DNA of 64,000 nt from Palsa-295 sp963785585 (GTDB lineage Bacteria > Acidobacteriota > Terriglobia > Acidiferrales > UBA7541): contig CAWAVW010000004.1 in assembly GCA_963785585.1 (NCBI GenBank), positions 868,001 through 932,000 on the forward strand, read 5' to 3'. The notes below the pieces were generated by a model. The model saw nothing but the letters and a program-made list of their open reading frames with translations, did no database searches and was not told the DNA's origin. This document shows, one piece after another, positions 17,829 to 27,070 of the stretch (within the stretch, counting starts at the first letter, position 1; each line of letters begins with the position of its first letter). The position numbers were made by a program, and so were the translations under genes.

Positions 17829-18700
17829 GCGCCGGGGCGAATAGTTTGCGCGACTTTCTCCGCCACAGTGGGCCGGGACGCCTGGGCTTGGCGCTTACGC
17901 TGTTGCTGGCGGTTGTGGCGCTCGCCGCGCCGTTTCTCGCGCGCTACGATCCCGTGGCCCAAAATCTTCCCGCGCGCTTGTCGCCGCCTGACGCCGCGCA
18001 CTGGATGGGCACCGACGAGCTGGGCCGCGACATTTTGGCGCGCATCATTTACGGCACGCGCGTCTCGATGCTTGTGAGCGTCAGCGTCGTAACCGGCGCC
18101 GGACTGATCGGCCTGGCCATCGGAGCGCTGGCCGGATATTTCGGCGGTTGGTTCGACCGGATCATCAACGTCGTGCTGATCAACGCATTTCTGTCGTTTC
18201 CGGGAATTTTGCTGGCCATCGCATTCGCTGCGTTCCTGGGACCCGGCATCAGCAAAGTCATTCTCGCGCTGATCGTCACGGGATGGGCCGGATACGCGCG
18301 CCTGGCGCGCGCCCAAATTTTGCAGGCCAAGGAACTCGAATACGTTCTCGCGGCGCGCTCGCTCGGTGCGTCGCACGCTCGCATCATCGTCCGCCACCTG
18401 CTGCCGAATATTCTGCAGCCGGTGCTGGTGCAAGCCACCGTTGGAATGGCGGGAGCGATCCTCGCGGAATCGACTCTGAGTTTTCTGGGAGTCGGCGTGC
18501 TCGCGCCCATGCCAAGCTGGGGCGCGATGCTCAACGACGCGCGCGGGCATCTATTCGATGCGCCGCACCTGGTGATTTTCCCCGCGCTCGCGGTGATGAC
18601 CGCCGTGCTCGCGTTTAATCTGCTGGGTGATGCGCTGCGCGACTGGCTCGACCCGCGCATGCGGACATTCCTGATCGTCGCTTCGCAAGCGAGCAGATAA
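17825..18700 (+). CDS. ABC transporter permease, DppC/OppC type
   Basis: This 291-residue protein is the partner of the upstream permease. It shows the OppC N-terminal helix, the conserved HWMGTDELGRDILARIIYG region (about 59-77), about six helices and the EAA loop (YVLAARSLGASHARIIVRHL, about 177-196). Start overlaps the DppB-type stop by four bases (ATGA). The two should form one transmembrane pore; the ATPases and binding protein must lie elsewhere or be shared with another system. Confidence 0.92.
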   Translation: MSAGANSLRDFLRHSGPGRLGLALTLLLAVVALAAPFLARYDPVAQNLPARLSPPDAAHWMGTDELGRDILARIIYGTRVSMLVSVSVVTGAGLIGLAIGALAGYFGGWFDRIINVVLINAFLSFPGILLAIAFAAFLGPGISKVILALIVTGWAGYARLARAQILQAKELEYVLAARSLGASHARIIVRHLLPNILQPVLVQATVGMAGAILAESTLSFLGVGVLAPMPSWGAMLNDARGHLFDAPHLVIFPALAVMTAVLAFNLLGDALRDWLDPRMRTFLIVASQASR

Positions 18701-18732
18701 CCGCGACGCGGGAGTTTAAGCAGCAGGGAAGT

Positions 18733-18753
18733 GCGGACGTAGGAGGCGTCCGC
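18733..18753. repeat. Perfect 7-bp stem hairpin between convergent genes
   Basis: GCGGACG (18733-18739) and CGTCCGC (18747-18753) form a perfect stem with a seven-base loop in the gap between the convergent permease and SAM-hydrolase genes. There is no T run, so it may end transcription only with Rho or slow polymerase. The same arm sequence recurs in a hairpin at 40081-40098. Confidence 0.5.
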
Positions 18754-18780
18754 TGCATTCGAAAACTTCGATTCCAGTTT

Positions 18781-19578
18781 TTAAGCCGCGATTTCGATCG
18801 TGACTTCCGAGCCGCGCGCCGCCGCCAGCGTCCGCGATGCATTGCCCTTGTTGATGGAAATCTCCAGATAACCCGTCGAGCCGATCATGCCGACGGCTTC
18901 ACCCGCAGCCCCATCCGCAAACGTAGGCACCAGCTTCTGCACAGCGCCATTGCCCACGCGAATTGTGAACTTCGCATCCACCGCAAAAAGCGCCGGAGCG
19001 TCGTCGGGTTTCAGGTTCGTAATCAAATTGCCAAAGTGGTCCACGCGCAGCACGACGGCTTTGATCGCATTTCCATTCACTTTGGGCTTCGGAATCGCGA
19101 AACGCACGAAGTCCTCAATCTCTTCGCCGAAGCTCCCGGTCTGCCAGGTCTTGCTCAGCCACGCCGCCGTGGGCGCAAAGATATCGCGGCCATGAAAGGT
19201 TGCGCTCACCGGATTCAGAAAATAATGTTCCGCGGTCACGTGCCAGGCGTGAATCGATTCGCTCTGGTCGTACACCGCCGAGAGCACCCCATTGTCGGGG
19301 GCTACGAAATAGTGCTGATCTCCGGCCACGAGAATGGGGCGTCGCGGCGTTCCCACGCCCGGATCGACGACCACCAGATGGATCGTCCGCGGCGGAAAAT
19401 ATTTATGCGCCTGGCCGATGGTCAGCGCGCCGTCCAGGATGTCGTGCGCCAGCACGCTGTGCGTGATATCCACCACCGTCGCTTCGGGGTTGATGTTGAG
19501 AATCACCCCTTTGATCACGCCCGCGTAGTTGTCGCTGGTTCCGTAGTCCGTCGTCAGTGTAATGATGGGCCGCGCCAA
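18781..19578 (-). CDS. SAM hydroxide adenosyltransferase (SAM hydrolase, DUF62 family)
   Basis: Members use water or hydroxide to split S-adenosylmethionine into adenosine and methionine and are related to fluorinases. The 265 residues carry the TTDYGTSDNY start and the catalytic Asp-Arg-His set recognised in this family: Asp72 (VVDPGVG), Arg79 or Arg80, and His129 (TFHGRDIFAP). TTG start with GGAGT about nine bases upstream. It is divergent from the cysteine desulfurase gene; adjacency to sulfur metabolism may be chance. Confidence 0.9.
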   Translation of the reverse strand: MARPIITLTTDYGTSDNYAGVIKGVILNINPEATVVDITHSVLAHDILDGALTIGQAHKYFPPRTIHLVVVDPGVGTPRRPILVAGDQHYFVAPDNGVLSAVYDQSESIHAWHVTAEHYFLNPVSATFHGRDIFAPTAAWLSKTWQTGSFGEEIEDFVRFAIPKPKVNGNAIKAVVLRVDHFGNLITNLKPDDAPALFAVDAKFTIRVGNGAVQKLVPTFADGAAGEAVGMIGSTGYLEISINKGNASRTLAAARGSEVTIEIAA

Positions 19579-19709
19579 GGTTTCACTCCGTGAATTTCGC
19601 GCCGCAAACAGCTCCGGCGATTCGTACTTCGAGGATGGCCGACGCTCCCACCGGTGTCAACCACGCGTCTTTTGATGAGCAACCGAAAGTAAACACCCTG
19701 GCGGCGGTC

Positions 19710-19738
19710 TTGACCGTGGCCAAACGCGCTACTATCCT
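19710..19738 (+). promoter_or_regulatory. Sigma-70-type promoter for cysteine desulfurase-mnmA
   Basis: TTGACC (19710-19715, 5 of 6) and TATCCT (19733-19738, 4 of 6) are 17 bases apart. The expected transcript start is about 45 bases before the ATG at 19793. Confidence 0.5.
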
Positions 19739-19792
19739 GAAGTTCGGGCCGTCGGGCCGGCCTCCAGCAGCGGGCCACCATCGCCTCCATCT

Positions 19793-20974
19793 ATGCGCGT
19801 TTACCTCGATTACAACGCCACCACGCCCGTCGATCCGGAAGTGCTCGACGCGATGCTGCCGTACTTCGCCGATTCCTTCGGCAACGCCAGCTCGATTCAC
19901 TCGTCCGGCCAGCGCGCCCGCAGCGCTGTGGATGCGGCTCGCGAATCCGTGGCCTCGCTCATTGGCGCGAAGTCATCCGAGATCGTCTTCACCAGCGGCG
20001 GCACGGAAGCCGACAACCTCGCCGTCTTCGGCATGGTGGACGGCGGGGGAGAGTCCGATCGGACGCGGAAGCACGTCGTTACCACCGCGATCGAACATCA
20101 CGCCGTACTGAACGCCGCGCAATCGCTCGAAAAGCGCGGCGTGGAAGTCACCTACGTCCCGGTCGACCGAAACGGCATTGTGGACCCGCAGGAAATCGCC
20201 GAGGCGATCCGCCCGGAAACCGTGCTCATCAGCGTAATGCACGCGAACAACGAACTCGGCACCGTTCAGCCCATCGAAGAGATCGGTCAAATCGCCGCTG
20301 AAGCCGACGTGTACTTTCACTCCGACGGCGTGCAATCCGCCGGGAAGATTCCGCTCGACGTGAACAAACTCCGCGTCGATCTGCTCTCCCTATCGGCGCA
20401 TAAAATCTATGGGCCGAAGGGCGTTGGCGCGCTCTACGTGCGCAGCGGCTCGCCCCTTCAGCCGCAATTTTTCGGCGGTCATCACGAACGCGACCGGCGT
20501 CCTGGCACCGAAAACGTCCCCGGAATTGTCGGCTTCGGCAAAGCCGCCGAATTGGCGAAGAAGCGCCTCGCGGAAGACATCATCCGCATGGGCGATCTAC
20601 GAAATCATTTCGAGCGCTCGGTCACGCGCGCGCTTTCGGGCGTTCGCGTGAACGGAAGCCCGCAGCGGCGCCTGGCGAATACCTCGAACCTCGACATCGC
20701 CGGTATTTCGGGCGAGTCGTTCGTCATTGCGCTCGATTTGCTGGGAATTTCCTGCTCCACCGGCGCGGCGTGCTCGTCCGGCTCCATCGAGCCGTCGCAC
20801 GTGCTGCTCGCCATCGGCCTCACGCCCGACGAAGCTCGCTCCAGCATCCGATTCAGCCTGGGCCGCACCACCACGGAAGCCGAAATCAACTACGCCATTG
20901 AGTGCGTACAACGCGTCGTGGAACGCATCCGGGCCGTCCCGCCAGTGCATACAACCGCCGTCCCAGTACGGTAG
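19793..20974 (+). CDS. iscS: Cysteine desulfurase (NifS/IscS type)
   Basis: The enzyme takes sulfur from cysteine using PLP and passes it on as persulfide to Fe-S scaffolds or tRNA thiolation. The 393-residue protein shows the PLP lysine Lys204 (LSAHKIYGPKG) and the persulfide cysteine Cys327 (CSTGAACSSG, 321-330). No Fe-S scaffold gene is next to it. Instead mnmA follows after 15 bases, so its main job here is probably to supply sulfur for tRNA 2-thiouridine. NifS and IscS cannot be told apart with certainty. Confidence 0.93.
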   Translation: MRVYLDYNATTPVDPEVLDAMLPYFADSFGNASSIHSSGQRARSAVDAARESVASLIGAKSSEIVFTSGGTEADNLAVFGMVDGGGESDRTRKHVVTTAIEHHAVLNAAQSLEKRGVEVTYVPVDRNGIVDPQEIAEAIRPETVLISVMHANNELGTVQPIEEIGQIAAEADVYFHSDGVQSAGKIPLDVNKLRVDLLSLSAHKIYGPKGVGALYVRSGSPLQPQFFGGHHERDRRPGTENVPGIVGFGKAAELAKKRLAEDIIRMGDLRNHFERSVTRALSGVRVNGSPQRRLANTSNLDIAGISGESFVIALDLLGISCSTGAACSSGSIEPSHVLLAIGLTPDEARSSIRFSLGRTTTEAEINYAIECVQRVVERIRAVPPVHTTAVPVR

Positions 20975-20977
20975 AAT
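20972..20977 (+). promoter_or_regulatory. -10-like box 12 nt before mnmA start
   Basis: TAGAAT overlaps the stop of the cysteine desulfurase gene and ends 12 bases before the mnmA ATG. The mnmA start has no Shine-Dalgarno sequence. Confidence 0.35.
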
Positions 20978-20989
20978 ATTCAGATTGCC

Positions 20990-22177
20990 ATGCATCCCGA
21001 ATCACAACTGGAGAGCGCCGTCGATTGCCTAGCCGACGTCCGCCTGGAAACACGCGAGCCCGGCGCGACGCCCGCGACGGGCACGGTCGCGGTCGCCATG
21101 AGCGGCGGCGTCGATAGCTCCACCGTTGCCGCGATGCTGCATGAGCGAAGCCAGTCGATCATTGGCCTCACTATGCAGCTGTGGAATCAGCGCCGCCTGC
21201 CGCAAGCGCCCAGCGCTGGGCCCGCGCAGCATCGCTGTTGCTCGCACGACGACGTGTACGACGCGCGCCGCGTGGCCGAGCATCTCGGCATGCCGTTTTA
21301 CGTGGTCAACTTCGAGCGCGAATTCGAGCTGAACGTCATCAAGCCGTTCGTCGCCGACTATCTCGAAGGCCGCACGCCCATTCCGTGCACCATGTGTAAT
21401 AACCACGTGAAATTCGATCAGCTTCTGGTCACCGCGCGCCAGATCGGCGCCGAGCGAATCGCAACGGGTCACTACGCTCGCGTCCGCCATAATCCGGAAA
21501 CGAATCGCTACGAACTTTTGCGCGCGATCGACGAATCCAAAGATCAGACGTATTTCCTGTTCGGCCTGACTCAAGAACAGCTCGCCAACACCGATTTTCC
21601 GCTCGGTGAACTTGCCAAGCAGGAAGTGCGCGACATCGCCCGCCGGTTGCGGGTCCCGGTTGCCGAAAAGCCTGAGAGCCAGGAAATTTGCTTTGTGCCG
21701 AGCGGCAATTACGTGAAGTTCATCGCCAACTATCTGGAAGAGCAGGGAAGCAAGCTGCCGGAAGTTCCGGGCGACATCGTGTCAACCTCCGGGGAAATCC
21801 TCGGCCGTCACAACGGACTGCACAGTTTCACCGTCGGCCAGCGCAAGGGCCTGGGATTCAGTAGCGCGCATCCCATGTACGTGGTGGAACTCGATCGGGT
21901 TCGCAATCGTTTGGTTGTCGGGGAAGATCGCGAATTGCGCAGCGTCACCTGCGAAGTGCGCGACGTGAATTGGATTCCGTACGAACGGCCGAGCGCCCCT
22001 GTGCGCGCCGCCGTGCGCATTCGAAATCGCCACGAGCCGGCAGGCGCCGAAATTACTCCCCTCGACGCCACCACCGCGCGCGTAACGTTTGACGAACCGC
22101 AGCGCGCCATTACGCCCGGCCAGGCCGCCGTTTTCTACGCAGGCGAACAAGTCCTCGGTGGGGGATGGATTCGTTAG
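20990..22177 (+). CDS. mnmA: tRNA-specific 2-thiouridylase MnmA
   Basis: MnmA adds sulfur to U34 of Lys, Glu and Gln tRNAs using ATP and a persulfide relay. The 395 residues have an N-terminal extension of about 31, then the PP-loop AMSGGVDSST (36-45). The two catalytic cysteines are Cys136 (PCTMCNNHVKF) and Cys234 (SQEICFVPSGNY). The C-terminal beta domains are complete. The upstream cysteine desulfurase is the expected sulfur donor. Confidence 0.95.
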   Translation: MHPESQLESAVDCLADVRLETREPGATPATGTVAVAMSGGVDSSTVAAMLHERSQSIIGLTMQLWNQRRLPQAPSAGPAQHRCCSHDDVYDARRVAEHLGMPFYVVNFEREFELNVIKPFVADYLEGRTPIPCTMCNNHVKFDQLLVTARQIGAERIATGHYARVRHNPETNRYELLRAIDESKDQTYFLFGLTQEQLANTDFPLGELAKQEVRDIARRLRVPVAEKPESQEICFVPSGNYVKFIANYLEEQGSKLPEVPGDIVSTSGEILGRHNGLHSFTVGQRKGLGFSSAHPMYVVELDRVRNRLVVGEDRELRSVTCEVRDVNWIPYERPSAPVRAAVRIRNRHEPAGAEITPLDATTARVTFDEPQRAITPGQAAVFYAGEQVLGGGWIR

Positions 22178-22227
22178 CGCGTTTTTCGGTTCAGAGAGTT
22201 ACTTCAAGCGGCGTTCGCTGCGTTCAA

Positions 22228-22740
22228 TCAGATAAACAGTTCTTCATCCTGCGACAACGGATCCACATCGGCAGCCGGGCGGCTGCGCGTGTTCCGCAAG
22301 AAATCTAAACCAACCTTGATGCCTTTCATTACCGCGGAAGCCTGGCGAATCGGCCCCCACAGCGTCGAGCGGAATTTCGTTCCGGTGTCTTCCACGATTT
22401 CGAGCGCGCCGGTCAAAATCTGGTCGGCGCGAATCACCTGGATGCGCAGGCGTTCGACCGCTTCGGTGAATACTCGATCGATTTTCTGGGCTTGCCCGCG
22501 AGCGATCCGTGTGATTTCCGCGCTGTCGCCCATGATGCTGGCGATCCGCCCCTCGGAATCATCCAAAATGCGGCTGGTGCGAGTGAGGATCGGGTCGATC
22601 CGCGACTGCAGATTCTCCGCGATGCGGGTGAACTTCTCCACCGCCGTGCGCACCTGGAAAAACATCGCCATCAGGATCGCCATTTGCAGAAAAATAGCGA
22701 CCGCCGCGATAACGATGAACGCCTCAACCCAACCCGGCAT
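22228..22740 (-). CDS. Membrane-anchored coiled-coil protein, unknown function
   Basis: The 170-residue protein has one N-terminal helix (about 6-30, EAFIVIAAVAIFLQMAILMAM), then long amphipathic helices (about 32-125) and an acidic C-terminus. The look is that of DUF948-type proteins, though I cannot confirm the family. ATG at 22740 with GAGGA seven bases upstream. The YtxH gene ends 27 bases upstream on the same strand, so the two probably form an envelope-associated pair. Confidence 0.75.
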   Translation of the reverse strand: MPGWVEAFIVIAAVAIFLQMAILMAMFFQVRTAVEKFTRIAENLQSRIDPILTRTSRILDDSEGRIASIMGDSAEITRIARGQAQKIDRVFTEAVERLRIQVIRADQILTGALEIVEDTGTKFRSTLWGPIRQASAVMKGIKVGLDFLRNTRSRPAADVDPLSQDEELFI

Positions 22741-22767
22741 CAATTCCTCGCAATAACTTCCGGAAAA

Positions 22768-23064
22768 TTACGAAACCTTCGATTCCCGCTTGTAGGTTTC
22801 CTTGCCTGCTTCGACCGCCGTGGTCACGGCATCCTTCTGGCGGGCCATGATTTCCTTGCTGCGTTCGAGCAAATCCTCGGCGCGTTCACGAAGCTCGCGC
22901 GCTTTGCGCTGCGCGAATTCGCGGCCGTCATCGGCGCGTCCTGCCAGATATTCGCGGGTTTCTTCGCCTGATTTCGGCGCAAACAGGAGCCCTACCAGCG
23001 CTCCGATGCCCATTCCCACCAGAAAAAAGCTGACCTTCGACCCTGCGTTATTGTCTTCACTCAT
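22768..23064 (-). CDS. YtxH domain protein
   Basis: The 98-residue protein shows the YtxH pattern: a short polar start, a glycine-rich helix ending in FAPKSGEETRE (VGMGIGALVGLLFAPKSG, about 17-34), then a charged coiled-coil of Arg, Glu and Lys. YtxH proteins are linked to general stress in Firmicutes, but the biochemical role is unknown. First gene of a likely two-gene unit with the anchored coiled-coil protein. Confidence 0.85.
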   Translation of the reverse strand: MSEDNNAGSKVSFFLVGMGIGALVGLLFAPKSGEETREYLAGRADDGREFAQRKARELRERAEDLLERSKEIMARQKDAVTTAVEAGKETYKRESKVS

Positions 23065-23140
23065 CTCACACCTCGCAATCAGGACAGTAGCATAGCCTTC
23101 CTAGGACGCGCAAAGGGGAAAACGTGTATTCCAATCCGCT

Positions 23141-24997
23141 TTATGCCGTAGTCGGATTCGAGGCGCTTGCTTCGTGCAAGGCATCGTAAATTCGTTGGGC
23201 CTGCGCTTTCGGAACTTCGGCCGCCAGTTCTTCCACGCCCAATTGCTTCAACTGCGCGACGCTCCCGAAGCGGCGTAGCAGCTTCCGCGCCGTCACTTGT
23301 CCCACTCCGGGAATTTCCGTAAGGGAAGTTTGCAGCCGCCGCTTGGTTCGCCGCTGACGGTGAAAGGTCACCGCGAACCGGTGCGTTTCATCTCGAATCT
23401 GCTGGATCAAATGCAACACCGGCGAGTGATGATCGAGCGCGATCGGCTCGTCTTCGCGACCCAGAACGTACAGAATTTCCTCTTTCTTCGCGATGCTGGC
23501 AAGCGGCTGATTGATGATCGCGAGTTTGTCGAGCGCTTTCGCCGCCGCGTGCAACTGCCCCAGTCCGCCGTCGATCAGGATCAGGCTCGGCAGCGGTTTC
23601 TTCTCAGCCAGCAGCCGGCTGTAGCGCCGCTGCACCACCTCTTCCATGCTGGCGAAATCGTCGCGCAGGATTCCCGCCGCTTTTTCGATTCCTTCGGGCA
23701 TCGCTTCGCCGCGCACGATGAATTTCCGGTAGTCGGACTTTTTCATCTTGCCCGCTTCCCACACGACCATCGACGCAACCGTATCGGAACCTTGAATGTG
23801 CGAGATGTCGAAGCACTCGATTCGCTTCGGCTTTTCGATCAGGCCGAGCGCCGATTCCAGCGCTTCGGCGATCACTTCGCCGCTCGGTTTCAGCACGCGG
23901 AACCGCTGCACAAACGAATGCTTCGCGTTTTTCTCCACCAGTTCCAGAAACGCGTGCTTCGTGCCGCGCTGCGGATTCAAAATCTCCACGCGGTGGCCGG
24001 CCTTTTCGGTGAGCACTTCTTCCAGCAGGTCGCGATCCTCAAAATCGTTCGGCGCATGAATGAATCGCGGCAGATACGCCGCATCCAGATAAAGCTGCTT
24101 CAGCAGCGACGGCAGAAATTCCTCAGGATTGAATTCCTCGAGGTCTTCCCAATAAAATTCTCGGCGGTCCACCACGCGCCCGCCGCGCAAGTGAAACACG
24201 TTCACCGCCGCTTGCGGAGGCTCGGCGTACCACGCCACCACGTCCGTATCGTCTCCGTCGGCCGCGGCAATTTTCTGCCGCTCTTCCATCTCTTCCAGCG
24301 TCTTCAACAAGTCGCGGTACGTCGCCGCCTCCTCGTAGCGCTCATCCTGTGACGCGTGTTCCATCCGCTCTTCCAGGCTCTCCGCCAGTTGGCTGCGGCG
24401 CCCTTCCAGAAACAGCCGAACGTCCCTCGCCGCTTCCGCATAACGCTCGTCGGTCACAAGCCCCGAAACGCACGGCCCCAGGCACCGGTGAATGTAATAC
24501 TGCAGGCAAGGCCGGGGATGCGAACGCGTCAAATCCACGGTGCAGGACGGCACGCGGAAATATTTATGGATCAAATGCACCATGCGGTAGGCGAGCCGGG
24601 CAGGGAAGTACGGACCAAAATAAATCGAGCCGTCCTTATCTAACCGGCGCGTCACATAAACGCGTGGCAATTTTTCAAACGCCGTGTAGCGAATATACGG
24701 ATAGGTTTTGTCGTCGCGCAGCAGCACGTTGAATTTCGGCTTGTGCTGCTTGATCAGATTATTTTCGAGCGCCAGCGCTTCTTTCTGGTTATCGACCACG
24801 ATGTACTGCAAATCGGCAATCTCGCGGACCAGCGATCCGGTCTTCGCGTCCTGCCAGCGCGACTCCAGAAAATACGAACGCACCCGGCTGCGCAGCGAAT
24901 TCGCTTTTCCGACGTACAGAATCTTGCCGGTCACATCTTCAAACAGGTACACCCCGGGCTGCGTCGGCAATTGGGCGACTTTTTCGCGGAGTTCCAT
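23141..24997 (-). CDS. uvrC: Excinuclease ABC subunit C
   Basis: UvrC makes both incisions in nucleotide excision repair. The 618 residues are full length: GIY-YIG nuclease domain (about 12-95, GVYLFEDVTGKILYVGKA), a UVR motif for UvrB contact (about 200-240), the RNase H-like second nuclease domain (ECFDISHIQGSDTVASMV) and a C-terminal helix-hairpin-helix pair (ITARKLLRRFG region). No ribosome site precedes the ATG. UvrA is encoded 7 kb away at 28902; uvrB is not in the window. Confidence 0.97.
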   Translation of the reverse strand: MELREKVAQLPTQPGVYLFEDVTGKILYVGKANSLRSRVRSYFLESRWQDAKTGSLVREIADLQYIVVDNQKEALALENNLIKQHKPKFNVLLRDDKTYPYIRYTAFEKLPRVYVTRRLDKDGSIYFGPYFPARLAYRMVHLIHKYFRVPSCTVDLTRSHPRPCLQYYIHRCLGPCVSGLVTDERYAEAARDVRLFLEGRRSQLAESLEERMEHASQDERYEEAATYRDLLKTLEEMEERQKIAAADGDDTDVVAWYAEPPQAAVNVFHLRGGRVVDRREFYWEDLEEFNPEEFLPSLLKQLYLDAAYLPRFIHAPNDFEDRDLLEEVLTEKAGHRVEILNPQRGTKHAFLELVEKNAKHSFVQRFRVLKPSGEVIAEALESALGLIEKPKRIECFDISHIQGSDTVASMVVWEAGKMKKSDYRKFIVRGEAMPEGIEKAAGILRDDFASMEEVVQRRYSRLLAEKKPLPSLILIDGGLGQLHAAAKALDKLAIINQPLASIAKKEEILYVLGREDEPIALDHHSPVLHLIQQIRDETHRFAVTFHRQRRTKRRLQTSLTEIPGVGQVTARKLLRRFGSVAQLKQLGVEELAAEVPKAQAQRIYDALHEASASNPTTA

Positions 24998-25008
24998 CGA
25001 GGCGCGTT

Positions 25009-25014
25009 ACAATA
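25009..25014 (-). promoter_or_regulatory. -10-like box 11 nt before uvrC start
   Basis: TATTGT on the minus strand (4 of 6 to TATAAT) ends 11 bases before the uvrC ATG, which lacks a Shine-Dalgarno sequence. No -35 is visible, so support is weak by itself. Confidence 0.25.
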
Positions 25015-25111
25015 GCAAAAGGGATGCGGCGCGTACGGTACGCGACGGTCGCAACCCAGCCGTACAACGCTTATGATAACAAACGGAATCTAACGGCAAC
25101 TAGTCACCCGC

Positions 25112-25771
25112 ATGATTGGAAGACTTCACAAATTGCCAATGTTTGCCGCGGCCGCGCTCTTGTTTTGCGCGTCGGCTTCGATTGCAGCCGCGCAGCAGCC
25201 CGACCCGTCGTCGCAAGGCCAGTCGCCCGCGCCGCCCGTGCAACCCGGCCAAACTTCGAAACCAGCCGACGACGCAGCACCCGCGAAGCCCGAGCCCCAG
25301 CCTCAGTCCCAGTCCCAGCAATCTCAGCCGCCCTCGGCGAAGTCCGCACCCGACGATCCTTCCCAGTGGTCTTCCTCGAAGAAACCGGATACCGATCCGG
25401 ATCCGGACGCAGACAAGTCCGCCAAGTCGCAGCCGGAAGCTGCGCCTGCCGGCTCCAAAGCAAAGCCCGGAGTTCTGCCGCCCGAAACCGATCCCGCCTG
25501 GGACCCCTTCCACGCCGAGCAGGACGTGGAAGTCGGCATGTTTTACTTCCACAAAGGCGATTACGACGCGGCGATTGGACGATTCGAAGACGCCATCCGC
25601 CTGCGCGCCAATTTCGCGAAACCCCGTGCGCTGATGGCCGAAGCCTATGAGAAAAAGGGCGACAAAGACGACGCGATCAAATACTACAAGGAATATCTGC
25701 AGGTCTTGCCCAACGCAGCCGACGCCAGGAAGATTCAATCGAAAATCGAGAAGCTGTCCAGGGAAAAGTAA
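25112..25771 (+). CDS. Exported TPR protein with low-complexity linker
   Basis: The 219 residues start with a signal peptide (about 1-27, cleavage near AAAQQ), followed by a Pro/Gln/Ser/Lys/Asp-rich linker to about 128, and end in two TPR-like repeats (about 140-205, VGMFYFHKGDYDAAIGRFED and the repeat beginning PRALMAEAYEKKGD). It looks like a small BamD/YbgF-like periplasmic adaptor, but no specific family is recognised. It converges on the SprT-like gene. Confidence 0.8.
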   Translation: MIGRLHKLPMFAAAALLFCASASIAAAQQPDPSSQGQSPAPPVQPGQTSKPADDAAPAKPEPQPQSQSQQSQPPSAKSAPDDPSQWSSSKKPDTDPDPDADKSAKSQPEAAPAGSKAKPGVLPPETDPAWDPFHAEQDVEVGMFYFHKGDYDAAIGRFEDAIRLRANFAKPRALMAEAYEKKGDKDDAIKYYKEYLQVLPNAADARKIQSKIEKLSREK

Positions 25772-25795
25772 CGCGCGGTGACCGGCTTTTGCCGT

Positions 25796-26515
25796 TTAGC
25801 GTCCCGGGAATCGGTCCAGAAATTTCGTCGCCGGCTGGTAGTCCGCAAACTTCTTTTCTTCCCTCCGGAATTCCGGCCCGTGCGATTCGCGCCGGCACCG
25901 CGCAAACTTCATCGGATGCTTCACGTGCAGCATCTCGTGATACATCACGTAGGCCACCACAAATCGCGGCACGGTTTCGCGATCCAGCTGCTTGTTAATC
26001 ACAATTTGCTGCAACGCTGGATCGAAACATCCCAGTTGCGAACGCCACGCCCGCGAGCTCCATCCCAGCCGGGGCTTCATCAGCGCGTCGCCGAAATACC
26101 GCCGATTGAGTTCGTCGAACATGGCATCGAGGTCATGATGCATACCTTCGGGCCGGTGCGCCACGCGTCTCGCGCGGCGTTGCCGCAACATCTGCAGCTT
26201 GTCGCGCGTTTCGTGCGAATACGAATACGCGCGATACGCCTCCACCAATTCCCGAGGCGCAGGGCGCCGGTACAGCCGGCTCAACAATATCGCGGCCGCC
26301 GCTTCCACCACGTGCGGCGGAGCGTCGTACAATGCATCGGAAAGCCGCACGTGCGCCACATCCTGCCGCAGACGAATCGTCAGGGTCAGCCCCGCGTACG
26401 GATGGTATTCCACAACAAACTGAGGAGGTCGCCCCTTGCAGCCAATCCGCGTAAAAATGCGCTGAAAAATCGCGTCGCCCCCGGGGACCGGAGTTCGCGC
26501 CCTGCGCCTGCTCAA
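25796..26515 (-). CDS. SprT-like zinc metallopeptidase domain protein
   Basis: The 239-residue protein has an SprT/M48-like zinc motif HEMLHVKHP (about 193-201), with a basic N-terminal half (DKLQMLRQRRARR). SprT-like proteases in eukaryotes cut DNA-protein crosslinks; bacterial members are mostly uncharacterised. It starts at TTG overlapping the stop of the previous gene (TTGA), so it is the last gene of the uvrA-led operon, which makes a link to DNA repair worth testing. No signal peptide. Confidence 0.8.
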   Translation of the reverse strand: MSRRRARTPVPGGDAIFQRIFTRIGCKGRPPQFVVEYHPYAGLTLTIRLRQDVAHVRLSDALYDAPPHVVEAAAAILLSRLYRRPAPRELVEAYRAYSYSHETRDKLQMLRQRRARRVAHRPEGMHHDLDAMFDELNRRYFGDALMKPRLGWSSRAWRSQLGCFDPALQQIVINKQLDRETVPRFVVAYVMYHEMLHVKHPMKFARCRRESHGPEFRREEKKFADYQPATKFLDRFPGR

Positions 26516-27060
26516 TTCGGTTTTCTCCGCACCGGCACCGGCGTCAGCTCTTTCAACGCTTCGGCCACGTCGTTCTGCGCGTCCTTGGTTCCCTCGAGCG
26601 CATCTTCCAGCGTGTCCTTATAGGTGTCGTATTCCGGGCCGCCCTGATTCAGTTGGTTCAATACCGCCATAAACTCCTTCGTTTTCGATTCCATCAACTT
26701 GAGCTGCGGACGGATGTCCACTTGCCTGTCGCGCGCCACGCCGATCTGGTCCGCGGCGTCGTCCACACATCCTTGATATGCGTTGAGCAAACTGTTCAGA
26801 ATTTCCGCGCGCCGCCCTTCCGGCGTTTTACGGTTCAACTCATATTGAAATTTCTTCAGCCGGTCGTCCGCAAACGAGATAAACAGCTTGATCCGGTCGC
26901 CCGGCAAATACGCGTCGCGAATCTTGTCGCTTTCCGCATTCGTCAGGTAGTCCTTCTTGGTTTCCTGGGCGCGTGCCGCTGGCGAAGCAAGCAGAATCGT
27001 GATCGAAGCCAGCGCCACAGCCAGCCAGACGAGTTTGCGAGTCGCCGATGGGGAAGTCAT
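26512..27060 (-). CDS. Exported helical protein, unknown function
   Basis: The 182 residues begin with a signal peptide (about 1-31, cleavage after ARA-Q). The mature part is helical and charged, with no cysteine pair beyond the single Cys98 and no recognised domain. The motif QLKLMESKTKEFMAVLNQL suggests a helical bundle. ATG start with AGGAG seven bases upstream. It is ten bases behind another exported helical protein, and the two may interact. I do not recognise a family. Confidence 0.75.
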   Translation of the reverse strand: MTSPSATRKLVWLAVALASITILLASPAARAQETKKDYLTNAESDKIRDAYLPGDRIKLFISFADDRLKKFQYELNRKTPEGRRAEILNSLLNAYQGCVDDAADQIGVARDRQVDIRPQLKLMESKTKEFMAVLNQLNQGGPEYDTYKDTLEDALEGTKDAQNDVAEALKELTPVPVRRKPN

Positions 27061-27070
27061 TCCGTTTCTC

